Shown here one piece after another: positions 52,618 to 61,422 of a DNA stretch of 64,000 nucleotides. Both the position numbers and the translations under genes were made by a program. The notes beneath the pieces are model-generated. The model was not told where the DNA came from and ran no database searches. It saw only the letters and a program-made list of their open reading frames with translations. Positions within the stretch are counted from its first letter, which is position 1, and each line of letters starts with the position of its first letter. Source of the DNA: Pseudomonas chlororaphis subsp. piscium (GTDB taxonomy: Bacteria; Pseudomonadota; Gammaproteobacteria; Pseudomonadales; Pseudomonadaceae); assembly GCF_003850345.1 (NCBI RefSeq), contig NZ_CP027707.1, positions 2,356,001-2,420,000 of the forward strand, read 5' to 3'.

Positions 52618-53360
52618 TCGAGATCAAGGGCGTACACAAGAGTTTCGGCAACGTGGCGGTGCTCGAAGGCATCGACCTGAGCGTGCAGAGCGGTGAAGTG
52701 GTGTGCCTGATCGGCCCCTCGGGTTCCGGCAAGTCGACCCTGCTGCGCTGCATCAACGGCCTGGAAAGCTACGAGCAGGGCGACATCCTGGTCAGCGGCG
52801 AGCGGGTCGACCGCCACGGCAAGACCATTCACCAGCTGCGCACCCAGGTGGCCATGGTGTTCCAGCGCTTCAACCTGTTCCCCCATCGCACCGCGTTGCA
52901 GAACGTCACCGAAGGGCCGATCTACGTGAAGAAGCAGAACCCGCAGCAGGCCCGGGAGCGGGCCGAGGCGCTGCTGGAAAAGGTCGGCCTGGCCCATCGC
53001 ATGCACGCCTATCCGGATGAGCTGTCCGGCGGCCAGCAGCAGCGGGTGGCGATCGCCCGGGCCCTGGCCATGGACCCGCAGGCGATCCTGTTCGACGAGC
53101 CGACCTCGGCGCTGGACCCGGAGCTGGTGGGCGAGGTGCTGGCGGTGATGCGCAAGCTGGCCGACGAAGGCATGACCATGATCGTGGTCACCCATGAAAT
53201 GGGCTTTGCCCAGGACGTGGCGGACAAGGTGTGTTTCCTCCACAGCGGCAAGATCGTCGAGGCCGGGCCGGCGAAACAGGTGCTGAGCGCGCCGCGCCAT
53301 CCGCGCACCCAGGACTTCCTCAAGCGCCTGCTCAACCAGGGCGCGGAGGTGCAGGCATGA
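52614..53360 (+). CDS. ABC transporter ATP-binding protein, polar amino acid type
   Basis: 248 residues. Walker A GPSGSGKST, signature LSGGQQQRVAIARAL, Walker B AILFDEPTSALDPE and the switch His in VVTHEMGFA are all present. Overlaps both neighbours by four bases. Confidence 0.95.
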   Translation: MIEIKGVHKSFGNVAVLEGIDLSVQSGEVVCLIGPSGSGKSTLLRCINGLESYEQGDILVSGERVDRHGKTIHQLRTQVAMVFQRFNLFPHRTALQNVTEGPIYVKKQNPQQARERAEALLEKVGLAHRMHAYPDELSGGQQQRVAIARALAMDPQAILFDEPTSALDPELVGEVLAVMRKLADEGMTMIVVTHEMGFAQDVADKVCFLHSGKIVEAGPAKQVLSAPRHPRTQDFLKRLLNQGAEVQA

Positions 53361-54646
53361 AGGCCGCCGAAACCTTGCGCCTGCCGCCTTCCCTGTGGGC
53401 CGCCACGGCGACTGCGGCGATCGAGACCCCGGCGCTGGCCGAAGACCTGCGGGCCGACGTGGCCATAGTCGGCGCCGGCTACACCGGGCTGGTGACCGCG
53501 CTGCGCCTGGCCGAGGCCGGGGTCAGCGTCTGTGTGCTGGATGCCGGTGAGCCGGGCTGGGGCGCTTCCGGACGCAACGGTGGGCAGGTGATTCCCGGGC
53601 TCAAGTACGACCCGGATCAACTGCTGGCCAAGTTCGGCCCGGCCCGCGCCGAGGCCATGCTGGAGGCGGCCGGCTCCGCGGCTGACGAAGTGTTCGCCCT
53701 GATCGAGCAGCATCGCATCGCTTGCGACGCGACGCGCAAGGGCTGGATCCAGCCGGCGTTTTCCGCCAGTTCCCTGCAGGCCATCGAGCAGCGCGCCGAG
53801 CAGTGGCGCCGGCGCGGGGTGGCGGTGGAGTTGCTCGACCGCGCCGCCGTCGGTCGGCGCATCGGCAGCCAGAACTACCTCGGCGGCTGGGTCGATCCGC
53901 GTGCCGGCAGCCTGCACCCTCTGAACTATGCGCGCGGCCTGGCCAGGGTGGCGCAGCAGCAGGGCGTGCGGATTCACGGGCAGACTCGGGTCGAGGCTTT
54001 ACAGCGCGAAGGCGGGCAGTGGCAGCTGCGCACCGCCCAGAGCCATCGGGTCCAGGCCCAGCGCGTGGTGCTGGCGACCAATGGCTACACCGACGACCTG
54101 TGGACACGGCTGCGGCAGACGGTGATCGCCGCCAACAGTTTCATTATCGCCACCCGCCCGCTGTCGGCCGAGCTGCGCCAGAGCATCTTGCCGAATGGCG
54201 AGGTGTGTTCCGACGCCCGGCGCCTGCTGTTGTATTTCAAGCAGGATGCCCAGGGGCGTCTGTTGCTGGGAGGGCGCGGGCCGTTCTCCGAACCGACCCA
54301 CAGCGGCGACTGGCGTCACCTGGAGCGTTCGTTGCTGGGCTTGTTTCCGCAGTTGGCGGGCACGCCCATCGAGTATCGCTGGAGCGGGCGGGTGGCGTTG
54401 AACCAGAGTTTCCTGCCGCAGTTGCATGAGCCGCAGCCGGGGTTGTCGATCCTGCTCGGCTACAACGGCCGCGGCATCGCCTTGTCCACGGCCCTGGGCA
54501 AGCACCTGGCGGCGCGGCTGTCGGGGGCGAGCAGTGAATTTCCGTTTCCAGTGACGCCGATCCGGCCGATTCCGCTGCATGGCTTGCAACGCCTGTACCT
54601 GGGGGCGGGGATCGCCTGGTACCGCCTGCTGGACGCCTTGCGCTGA
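53357..54646 (+). CDS. FAD-dependent amine/amino-acid oxidoreductase (DAO family)
   Basis: 429 residues. Dinucleotide-binding motif VAIVGAGYTGLVTALRLAEAG, GWGASGRNGGQVIPGLKYDP, and C-terminal SILLGYNGRGIALSTALGK are the pattern of gamma-glutamylputrescine oxidase (PuuB/OrdL) relatives. It overlaps the ATPase gene by four bases, so transporter and oxidase form one unit that imports and oxidises the same amine or amino acid. Confidence 0.9.
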   Translation: MKAAETLRLPPSLWAATATAAIETPALAEDLRADVAIVGAGYTGLVTALRLAEAGVSVCVLDAGEPGWGASGRNGGQVIPGLKYDPDQLLAKFGPARAEAMLEAAGSAADEVFALIEQHRIACDATRKGWIQPAFSASSLQAIEQRAEQWRRRGVAVELLDRAAVGRRIGSQNYLGGWVDPRAGSLHPLNYARGLARVAQQQGVRIHGQTRVEALQREGGQWQLRTAQSHRVQAQRVVLATNGYTDDLWTRLRQTVIAANSFIIATRPLSAELRQSILPNGEVCSDARRLLLYFKQDAQGRLLLGGRGPFSEPTHSGDWRHLERSLLGLFPQLAGTPIEYRWSGRVALNQSFLPQLHEPQPGLSILLGYNGRGIALSTALGKHLAARLSGASSEFPFPVTPIRPIPLHGLQRLYLGAGIAWYRLLDALR

Positions 54647-54656
54647 GGGCGGCGCA

Positions 54657-55331
54657 TCAGGTCGGGCAGCTTTCCTCGCCGTTATCCAGGCCCTGCTTGT
54701 AGCTGCGGCTGTCGAGGGTGGCCTTGCCGTTGTGCCAGGTCAGGGTCAGCACGTAGAGCGAGTCGAAATCGTTGGAGGCCCAGTCGTCGGTGATGGTGCG
54801 TTTTTCGCCGACGGCTTCCCGCGCCACCTTGTTGATCAGCTCCGGCAGGTAGCCGTGGGACCAGGCGGTGTAGATGATCGAGTTGTGATAGCGGTCGTGC
54901 AGCAGCTCGTCGGCCAGGGCGCTGGTGTCGTTGGCCGAGAACTCGATGTTCACCGGCAGGCCGAGCTTGATGGCGCTGGGGCTGATGGTCATCAGCGGGC
55001 GGATGTAGCTGTAGGAGTTGTCGAGCTCGCCTTCCTCGACATTGCGCGTCGGGTTGGCGGCGAACACGTAGTTGGCCTTGCCGAATTTTTCCGGCAGCAG
55101 GGAGGCCAGGTCGATGGCGCGGTTCAGGCCCTGGCAGTTGAGCTGGCCGAGGCCGCCGGCGGGTTTTTCCGCGTGGCGCAGGAAGATCAGGGTCTGGGTG
55201 CCGTCCACCGGCTGGGCGCGACTTTCACTGGATTCCAGCGACAGCAGCAGCGCACTGGTCAGCATCAGCGCCGGAAAGAACACGTAGGACCGGCGTTGCA
55301 GGCGTTGGGTGAAACTCAGCAGATTCTTCAT
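54657..55331 (-). CDS. Exported histidine phosphatase-family protein
   Basis: 224 residues. A signal peptide or membrane anchor near residues 16-40 (YVFFPALMLTSALLLSL) precedes LIFLRHAEKPAGGLGQLNCQ with the catalytic RHA variant, and TAWSHGYLPEL carries the second His. Members of this RHAEKP group are poorly characterised. Convergent with the oxidoreductase gene. Confidence 0.82.
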   Translation of the reverse strand: MKNLLSFTQRLQRRSYVFFPALMLTSALLLSLESSESRAQPVDGTQTLIFLRHAEKPAGGLGQLNCQGLNRAIDLASLLPEKFGKANYVFAANPTRNVEEGELDNSYSYIRPLMTISPSAIKLGLPVNIEFSANDTSALADELLHDRYHNSIIYTAWSHGYLPELINKVAREAVGEKRTITDDWASNDFDSLYVLTLTWHNGKATLDSRSYKQGLDNGEESCPT

Positions 55332-55662
55332 TTGATTGTGGGTACTTCAGCGCAATCGGTTAAGGCTGACAAACCTTTCCACGGCGAGCTCCCGGCTTCG
55401 CGTGGTTTTCCCTGTCTTGAACGAGTATTTCTGCCCGCAGGCAGTGCTCTGAGTCCCAGGACGCCTTTTGGTTCGATCCGGGCGTGGGGCTGCGAGCGTG
55501 GGCCCGTTACTTTATCCGCACCGCTGTCTGGCTGCCGGGAAGCTTAACCACCGGATGTTTCGAATTTAAGAATGCGCGTCGCGAACCGATGCCTATAATC
55601 TAGCGCCGTCGCGCCCGGCCCCGGGCCCCGGCCTTTCATCTGACTGTCATTGGAAGCCTGTC
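55332..55662. other. Intergenic region with gst promoter element
   Basis: No gene. A TATAAT at 55594-55599 lies 64 bases before the glutathione S-transferase start; no good -35 box is visible at the usual distance. Confidence 0.5.
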
Positions 55663-56367
55663 ATGACCGATCTCTCCGCATTCCCCATCACCCAGAAATG
55701 GCCTGCGCAGTACGCCGACTGGATTCAGCTGTATTCCTTGCCGACCCCCAACGGCGTCAAGGTCTCGATCATGCTCGAAGAGATCGGGCTGCCCTACGAG
55801 CCGCATCGCGTCAGTTTCGAAACCCATGACCAGATGTCCCCCGAGTTCCTTTCCCTGAGCCCGAACAACAAGATCCCGGCGATCCTCGATCCCCATGGCC
55901 CGGACGACCGGCCGCTGGCGCTGTTCGAGTCGGGGGCGATCCTGATCTACCTCGCGGACAAGAGCGGGCAACTGCTGGCCCAGGAGTCCGCCGCGCGCTA
56001 CGAGACCATCCAGTGGCTGATGTTCCAGATGGGCGGTATCGGCCCGATGTTCGGCCAGCTGGGCTTCTTCAACAAATTCGCAGGCAAGGACTACGAGGAC
56101 AAGCGGCCACGGGACCGTTATGTCGCCGAATCCCGCCGCCTGCTGAGCGTGCTCGAAGGCCGCCTGCAAGGTCGCGACTGGATCATGGGCGAGCGCTACA
56201 CCATCGCCGATATCGCCACCTTTCCCTGGGTGCGCAACCTGATCGGCTTCTATGAAGCCGGCGACCTGGTGGGCTTCAAGGACTTCCCCAACGTGCAGCG
56301 CGTGCTGGAGCGTTTCCTTGCGCGCCCGGCAGTGATCCGCGGCCTGGAAATTCCCAAGCCCGTTTGA
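55663..56367 (+). CDS. Glutathione S-transferase family protein (YfcG-like)
   Basis: 234 residues. Thioredoxin-like N-terminus with YSLPTPNGVKVSIMLEEIGL, SPNNKIPAILD and ALFESGAILIYLAD; all-helical C-terminus with YTIADIATFPWVRN. Matches the Nu-class YfcG/YghU type, which uses Thr or Asn instead of Tyr/Ser to activate glutathione and works as a disulfide-bond reductase. A hairpin follows. Confidence 0.9.
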   Translation: MTDLSAFPITQKWPAQYADWIQLYSLPTPNGVKVSIMLEEIGLPYEPHRVSFETHDQMSPEFLSLSPNNKIPAILDPHGPDDRPLALFESGAILIYLADKSGQLLAQESAARYETIQWLMFQMGGIGPMFGQLGFFNKFAGKDYEDKRPRDRYVAESRRLLSVLEGRLQGRDWIMGERYTIADIATFPWVRNLIGFYEAGDLVGFKDFPNVQRVLERFLARPAVIRGLEIPKPV

Positions 56368-56380
56368 ACGCTCCGCACCT

Positions 56381-56409
56381 TGTAGCCGCAGGCAGCGGCA
56401 GCGGCTACA
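56381..56409. repeat. Family B REP palindrome after gst
   Basis: TGTAGCCGC and GCGGCTACA form a perfect 9-bp inverted repeat around an 11-base loop, 14 bases after the gst stop. May act as terminator or mRNA stabiliser. Confidence 0.65.
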
Positions 56410-56473
56410 GGTTTCCATTTTGCAGGTCAGGCCGATCCAGGCCTGACCGCGTTCATTCAGACAAGGACCCGCA

Positions 56474-57316
56474 ATGAGCCGATTCGATTTCAAGCAGGTG
56501 GATGTCTTCAGCAACGATCCGCTCAAGGGCAACCCGGTGGCGGTGGTGTTCGGCGCCGACCCGTTGAGCGATGCGCGCATGGCGGCGTTCGCCAACTGGA
56601 CCAATCTCAGCGAAACCACCTTTATCCTCGAACCCCAAGACCCGCGGGCCGACTATCGCCTGCGGATTTTCACCACCCTGCAGGAGCTGCCGTTCGCCGG
56701 CCATCCGACCCTTGGCAGCTGCCATGCCTGGCTGGAGGCCGGCGGCGTGCCCAAGGGCGAGGAGATCGTCCAGGAGTGCGCGGTGGGCCTGGTGCGCATT
56801 CGCCGCAACGGCGCCGAGCTGGCGTTTCTCGCGCCGCCCTTGCTCAAGTCCGGCCCGGTGGAGGCCGGGTTGCTGGAGCAGGTGCGCCAGGGCCTGAGGC
56901 TGGAGCCCGGCGCCATAGTCGACGCGCAATGGGTGGACAACGGTGCCGGCTGGCTGGCGGTGCTGCTGGCCGAGCGCGACCAGGTGCTCGACCTGCAACC
57001 CGACTACGCGCAACTGACGGGCCTCGCGGTGGGGGTGATCGCGCCCTGGAACCCCGAACGCGATGGCGACGCGGCGCAGTTCGAAGTGCGGGCCTTTATC
57101 GCCGGCGACGGCATGCCGGAAGACCCCGCCACCGGCAGCCTCAACGCCGGCATCGCCCAATGGCTGCTGGGGGCTGGCCTGGCGCCGGCGTCCTACGTGG
57201 TCAGCCAGGGCCTGAGCATGGGCCGGGCCGGGCGCATCCAGGTCGAGCGGCTCGGCGATGAAGTCTGGATCGGCGGCTCGGCGGTGACCTGTATCGAGGG
57301 CAGCCTGCGGTTGTAG
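56474..57316 (+). CDS. PhzF-family isomerase/epimerase
   Basis: 280 residues. QVDVFSNDPLKGNPVAVV, NLSETTFIL (catalytic Glu), TTLQELPFAGHPTLGSCH and GMPEDPATGSLNAG are PhzF hallmarks. Only the catalytic family is clear; no other phenazine gene is in the window, so a phenazine role is not implied. Confidence 0.88.
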   Translation: MSRFDFKQVDVFSNDPLKGNPVAVVFGADPLSDARMAAFANWTNLSETTFILEPQDPRADYRLRIFTTLQELPFAGHPTLGSCHAWLEAGGVPKGEEIVQECAVGLVRIRRNGAELAFLAPPLLKSGPVEAGLLEQVRQGLRLEPGAIVDAQWVDNGAGWLAVLLAERDQVLDLQPDYAQLTGLAVGVIAPWNPERDGDAAQFEVRAFIAGDGMPEDPATGSLNAGIAQWLLGAGLAPASYVVSQGLSMGRAGRIQVERLGDEVWIGGSAVTCIEGSLRL

Positions 57317-57350
57317 GCGAGGGCGCTCTCCAGTCCGCCCGGCCTGTCGT

Positions 57351-58382
57351 CTAAGTGGCCTTGGACGCGTGGCGATAGGTTCTGGGGGATACGCCGTACC
57401 AGCGTTTGAAGGTCTGGGAGAAACTCGACAGGTCGCTGTAGCCCAGTTTTTCGGCGATGTCGGTCAGCTTGAGCGCAGGGTCGCCGAGCAGCTCCAGGGC
57501 CGCGGCGCTGCGTGACTGCTCCAGCAGGTGCCGGTAACTGGTGCCTTCCTGGTGCAGGCGCCGTTTCAAGGTGCGCTCGCTGAGATTGATCAGGCTGGCC
57601 ATGCTCGGCAGGTCTGGCGGTGCGCCCAGGGGGGTGATGTTCAGGTACTGGCGGACCAGGTTGGCGGTGCCCGTGCGGGGGATCCGGCGCTCCATCAATT
57701 GCGCGCACATCTGCTCGCACATCGAGACGGTGACGGTGTTGGCCTGGGGCAGCGGGCGGCTCAGCAGCGAACGCTCGAAGGCCAGGCTGTTGCTGTCGGC
57801 CAGGTAGTCGGGGCGTATGCCAAGAATACTGCCGGCACTGGCGGCCACCTGATCGACCGGGCGTTTCTTCTTCAGGGTAAAACCCGCCAGGGAGAACTCG
57901 CGGCCAGCTATTTCCTTGAGCAGCACCGCGGCGGCGGCCATGTCGCGCTCGATCACAAAGTCCCTGAGCGACTCATCCGCCAGCGCCGGTTCGGTGAACG
58001 TCAGGATGCCGAGCGGCGGTTGCTCATGGTAGGCGATCCGGGTGAACGCGTAGGTCAGCGGCAAGAACCGCAGGGCCAGCTGCAAGGCGTCACCGGCGGT
58101 CGCGCTGCTGATCAGGCCATAACCGAACAGCCCGTAGGTCGAGAAGTGATAGCGCTCGCCCACCTGATAGCCCAGCCCCTGCGGGTGCCCCGACAGGTTG
58201 AGCAGGTTATTGATCAGGCGCAGTTCCTGGGTGCATGACAGCTCGAAGTTGGGATCGGCCAGCCGGGTCAGCGACAGGCCCGAACCGGCCAGCAATTGCG
58301 CAGGCGAGAAGCCTCTTTCGCGACCGAAATCCACCATCAGCAGGGCACTGGCCGGCCCTCGCAACAACTCCAGCATGTTCAT
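57351..58382 (-). CDS. AraC-family regulator with arabinose-binding-like N-terminus
   Basis: 343 residues. N-terminal domain (LLAGSGLSLTRLADPNFELS, then YGLFGYGLISSATAGDAL) as in ArgR/OruR/FeaR-type AraC proteins and C-terminal helix-turn-helix pair (MASLINLSERTLKRRLHQEG, LTDIAEKLGYSDLSSFSQTF). Divergent from the BVMO-hydrolase fusion gene, 195 bases away, and probably its activator. Confidence 0.9.
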   Translation of the reverse strand: MNMLELLRGPASALLMVDFGRERGFSPAQLLAGSGLSLTRLADPNFELSCTQELRLINNLLNLSGHPQGLGYQVGERYHFSTYGLFGYGLISSATAGDALQLALRFLPLTYAFTRIAYHEQPPLGILTFTEPALADESLRDFVIERDMAAAAVLLKEIAGREFSLAGFTLKKKRPVDQVAASAGSILGIRPDYLADSNSLAFERSLLSRPLPQANTVTVSMCEQMCAQLMERRIPRTGTANLVRQYLNITPLGAPPDLPSMASLINLSERTLKRRLHQEGTSYRHLLEQSRSAAALELLGDPALKLTDIAEKLGYSDLSSFSQTFKRWYGVSPRTYRHASKAT

Positions 58383-58387
58383 GCTTT

Positions 58388-58430
58388 TTACCCGGGTAAG
58401 GGAAAGGAATTGGCCTGAATACTAAAGTAT
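58388..58430. promoter_or_regulatory. Two palindromes between AraC regulator and BVMO fusion gene
   Basis: TTACCCGGGTAA (58388-58399) and ATACTAAAGTAT (58419-58430) are perfect inverted repeats 31 bases apart centre to centre, about three helical turns. They lie close to the AraC start and may be its binding sites. Confidence 0.5.
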
Positions 58431-58577
58431 CTGTCCCTTTACGTCATGGGCCTGGCGAGGCCGGGCAAGCATGATGGGCGCACAGGCTACGCTGATCGGG
58501 ATTGCCGGGAAGGCCGTGGACCCCATCATGCGAAGACCTGCGCCTGCCCATGAAAAAAACAAGAAAAGAGGTGCTGT

Positions 58578-61082
58578 ATGCCCCAACTCGAACCCGACCC
58601 GCAATCGACGTCGCCACTCACCGCCGTGATCGTCGGCAGCGGTTTTGCCGGCATCGGCATGGCCATCGCGCTGCGCAAGGCCGGTGTCACGGACTTCATC
58701 ATCCTGGAAAAACAGCAGGATGTCGGCGGCGTCTGGCGGGACAACAGTTACCCGGGCGCGGCCTGCGATGTGCCGTCGCACCTGTATTCGTTTTCCTTCG
58801 AACCCAACCCCGGCTGGACGCGGATGTTCGCCCCGCAAGCCGAGATACAGCGTTATCTGCAGCATTGCGTGCGCAAGTATGAAGTGGCGCGGCACATCCG
58901 CTTCGGCGCTGAAGTACAGGCGGCGCGATTCGACGAGGCCAGTGCGCAGTGGTGCGTCACCGAAGTCGGTGGGCGGGTGCATCGCGCCGCCTTGCTGATC
59001 AGCGCCACTGGCCAGCTCAGCCGAACGGCGTTGCCGACGTTCGAAGGCATGCAGGCGTTCAAGGGTCAGGTGTTCCACTCCGCCAACTGGGATCACGGCT
59101 ACTCGTTGGCGGGGAAACGGGTGGCGGTGATAGGGACGGGCGCGTCGGCCATTCAGTTCGTGCCGGCCATCGCCGACTCGGTGGCGCAGCTCAAGGTGTT
59201 CCAGCGCTCGCCGGCCTACATCCTGCCCCGGCCCGATCGCGCCTACAGCGACGAAGAACAGCAGCTGTTCGCCAGGAAGCCCTGGCGCATGGCGCTGCAT
59301 CGTGCCGCCATCTACCTGCGCTACGAATCCAGGGCCCTGGGTTTTACCCGCCTCAAGGGGCTGATGAAGTGGGCGGTTGGCCTGCCGTTCCGCCGTTTGT
59401 TGAACCAGTCGGTGGGCGACCCGCAGCTGCGTCGGCAACTGATCCCGGATTACCCCATCGGCTGCAAGCGCATCCTGCTGTCCAGCGATTACCTCAAGAC
59501 CCTGGCCAGGCCCAATGTGCAGTTGATCACCGAGGGCATCGGGCGCATCACCGAGCAGGGCATCGAGACGCTGGACGGCAAGCACCACCCGGTCGATGCG
59601 ATCATCTACGGGACGGGGTTCGCGGCGACGCAATTCCTTGCGCCGATGACGATCGTCGGGCGCGGCGGGGTAGCGCTGCAGCACGCCTGGGAGCAGGGCG
59701 CACGCGCGTATCTGGGGCTGGCGGTGCCGGGTTTTCCCAACTTCTTCATGTTGTATGGCCCCAATACCAACCTGGGGCACAACTCGATCGTCTACATGCT
59801 GGAAAGCCAGATATCCCATGTCATGCGCTGCTGGCGCGCGATGCACAAGGCTGCGGCCACCACCGTCGAGGTCGATGAGCAGACGGAGCAGCGTTTTCAT
59901 CAACGGATACAGCGCCGCCTGGCTGGTTCCGTGTGGAGCGGTTGCCAGAGCTGGTATGTCGACGCCGCGGGCCACAACAGCACCAACTGGCCGGGCTTCA
60001 CCTTGTCCTATCGCTGGCTGACCCGTTATTCGGCATTGCGCGCCTATGGTTTTCCCAGGGTGCTGGCCAGCGAATCGGGGCAGGTCTACGGGCGGCTGGT
60101 CGCCGAGCCCCGCGATGGCCTCGAGGCCCTCAGTGCCGGCGTGTTGCGCCAACTCTTGCGGCTGAGCTTCCGGGCGCTGATCGGTCCGCCGCGAAGCCTT
60201 GCCACACAGCGGCGGATCGTCAACGGCCTGTCGTGGTCGATGTTTGGCTGCGCGGGCGTGAGCCAGGCACAGGCGCACGTCTCGGGCGTAGCGCTGCAGG
60301 TGCTGACACCGGACCATACCGAGGCGGGTGGGGTGATGCTTTATCTGCATGGCGGCGCCTTCTGCCTGGGCAGCCCTGGCACTCACCGTAGCCTTACCAG
60401 CCGCCTGGCCCGGGAAGCGGGGATGACCGTCTGGGTACCGGACTATCGGCTGGCGCCGGAACACCCGTTTCCCGCGGCCCTGGAAGATGCGTTGGCCTGT
60501 TACCAGGCGATCCGGGCGCAAGGTTATTCGGCGCGGCAGATCCTGCTGGCCGGCGACTCCGCGGGCGGCTCTCTCGCCCTGGCCCTGGCGCTTACCCTGC
60601 AACAGCGGGGCGAGCCCGTTGCCGCGGGCCTGCTGCTGTTGTCCCCGGTGACGGATGCGACGCTGAGCGGGTCGACCCTCATTACGCGCCAGTACGCCGA
60701 TCCCATGCTGCGGCGCGACTGGCTCGAGCAAGGGCTGCGCGCCTACGCAGCGCCTGCCGATAGCCCGTTGCACAGCCCATTGACCGCCGACTTGCGCGGC
60801 TTGCCGCCGCTGCTGATCCAGGTGGGGGATCAGGAGTTGCTGCTGGCGGACTCCACGCGCCTGGCCGAGCGCGCGCTGCACTGCGGCGTGGCATGTCGCC
60901 TGGAAGTGCATGCGGCGAGGTGGCATGTGTTTCAGTTGCAGGCGTTCTACTTGCGTTCGGCCAGGCAGGCCCTGCGTTCAGCGGCCCGGTTCGCTCGTCG
61001 CCGCCTGGAGGATCGTGACGAGCCTTGTGCCGACATGGTTGCAGAAGCGGCGGTGGGGGATGTCGCAACCCTTGATGGGTAG
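58578..61082 (+). CDS. Fusion of a Baeyer-Villiger-type flavin monooxygenase and an alpha/beta hydrolase
   Basis: 834 residues. Residues 1-520: FAD motif VGSGFAGIG (19-27), the BVMO fingerprint FKGQVFHSANWD (161-172) and NADPH motif IGTGASAIQ (185-193). Residues 570-815: hormone-sensitive-lipase-type hydrolase with oxyanion HGGAF (591-595), nucleophile GDSAGGS (Ser661), Asp751 and His783. Both halves look catalytically complete. The monooxygenase would turn a ketone into an ester or lactone, and the hydrolase would split it. AGAGGTG precedes the ATG. Divergent from the AraC gene. Substrate unknown; ketone assimilation is inferred. Confidence 0.88.
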   Translation: MPQLEPDPQSTSPLTAVIVGSGFAGIGMAIALRKAGVTDFIILEKQQDVGGVWRDNSYPGAACDVPSHLYSFSFEPNPGWTRMFAPQAEIQRYLQHCVRKYEVARHIRFGAEVQAARFDEASAQWCVTEVGGRVHRAALLISATGQLSRTALPTFEGMQAFKGQVFHSANWDHGYSLAGKRVAVIGTGASAIQFVPAIADSVAQLKVFQRSPAYILPRPDRAYSDEEQQLFARKPWRMALHRAAIYLRYESRALGFTRLKGLMKWAVGLPFRRLLNQSVGDPQLRRQLIPDYPIGCKRILLSSDYLKTLARPNVQLITEGIGRITEQGIETLDGKHHPVDAIIYGTGFAATQFLAPMTIVGRGGVALQHAWEQGARAYLGLAVPGFPNFFMLYGPNTNLGHNSIVYMLESQISHVMRCWRAMHKAAATTVEVDEQTEQRFHQRIQRRLAGSVWSGCQSWYVDAAGHNSTNWPGFTLSYRWLTRYSALRAYGFPRVLASESGQVYGRLVAEPRDGLEALSAGVLRQLLRLSFRALIGPPRSLATQRRIVNGLSWSMFGCAGVSQAQAHVSGVALQVLTPDHTEAGGVMLYLHGGAFCLGSPGTHRSLTSRLAREAGMTVWVPDYRLAPEHPFPAALEDALACYQAIRAQGYSARQILLAGDSAGGSLALALALTLQQRGEPVAAGLLLLSPVTDATLSGSTLITRQYADPMLRRDWLEQGLRAYAAPADSPLHSPLTADLRGLPPLLIQVGDQELLLADSTRLAERALHCGVACRLEVHAARWHVFQLQAFYLRSARQALRSAARFARRRLEDRDEPCADMVAEAAVGDVATLDG

Positions 61083-61422
61083 GCAGGTTTTCCCGATCTG
61101 GCAAGCTTGTCGCCAGGATTTTCGGGCAAAAAAAAGCCGCCCAAGATGGCAGCGTTAAAGGAGAGCACGCATTACTGATAACGCGAGTATCGCTGCGAAA
61201 AATGACCAAATGATGACAGCTCCCTTGCCGCTGCAAAGCCTTTGAACCCCCTCCGTTACCGGGCAGCGGCAGGGCCAGGCCTGGGGGAGCGCCAGCCGGG
61301 CGTATCAAGGCGGGCGGCTGTCATCTTGGCGTCATCGACGGCATGGCAAGATCGCCGCAAACCCTCTTGGGTGCTCGACAGGCTGCGGCCTGCCGATTGA
61401 TCAACCTGCCAGGAATCCCCCC
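61083..61422. other. Gene-free region after the fusion gene
   Basis: No gene seen. An A run with a short complementary stem (gggcaaaaaaaagccgccc) lies near 61124-61142 and may be a weak terminator on the plus strand. No clear promoter consensus for the ppx-like gene was recognised. Confidence 0.4.

Noticed and set aside
58422..60926. Long minus-strand open frame opposite the BVMO-hydrolase fusion
   Set aside because: Composition (Arg, Gln, His, Pro rich) is that of a reverse-strand shadow; the plus strand carries complete catalytic motifs.
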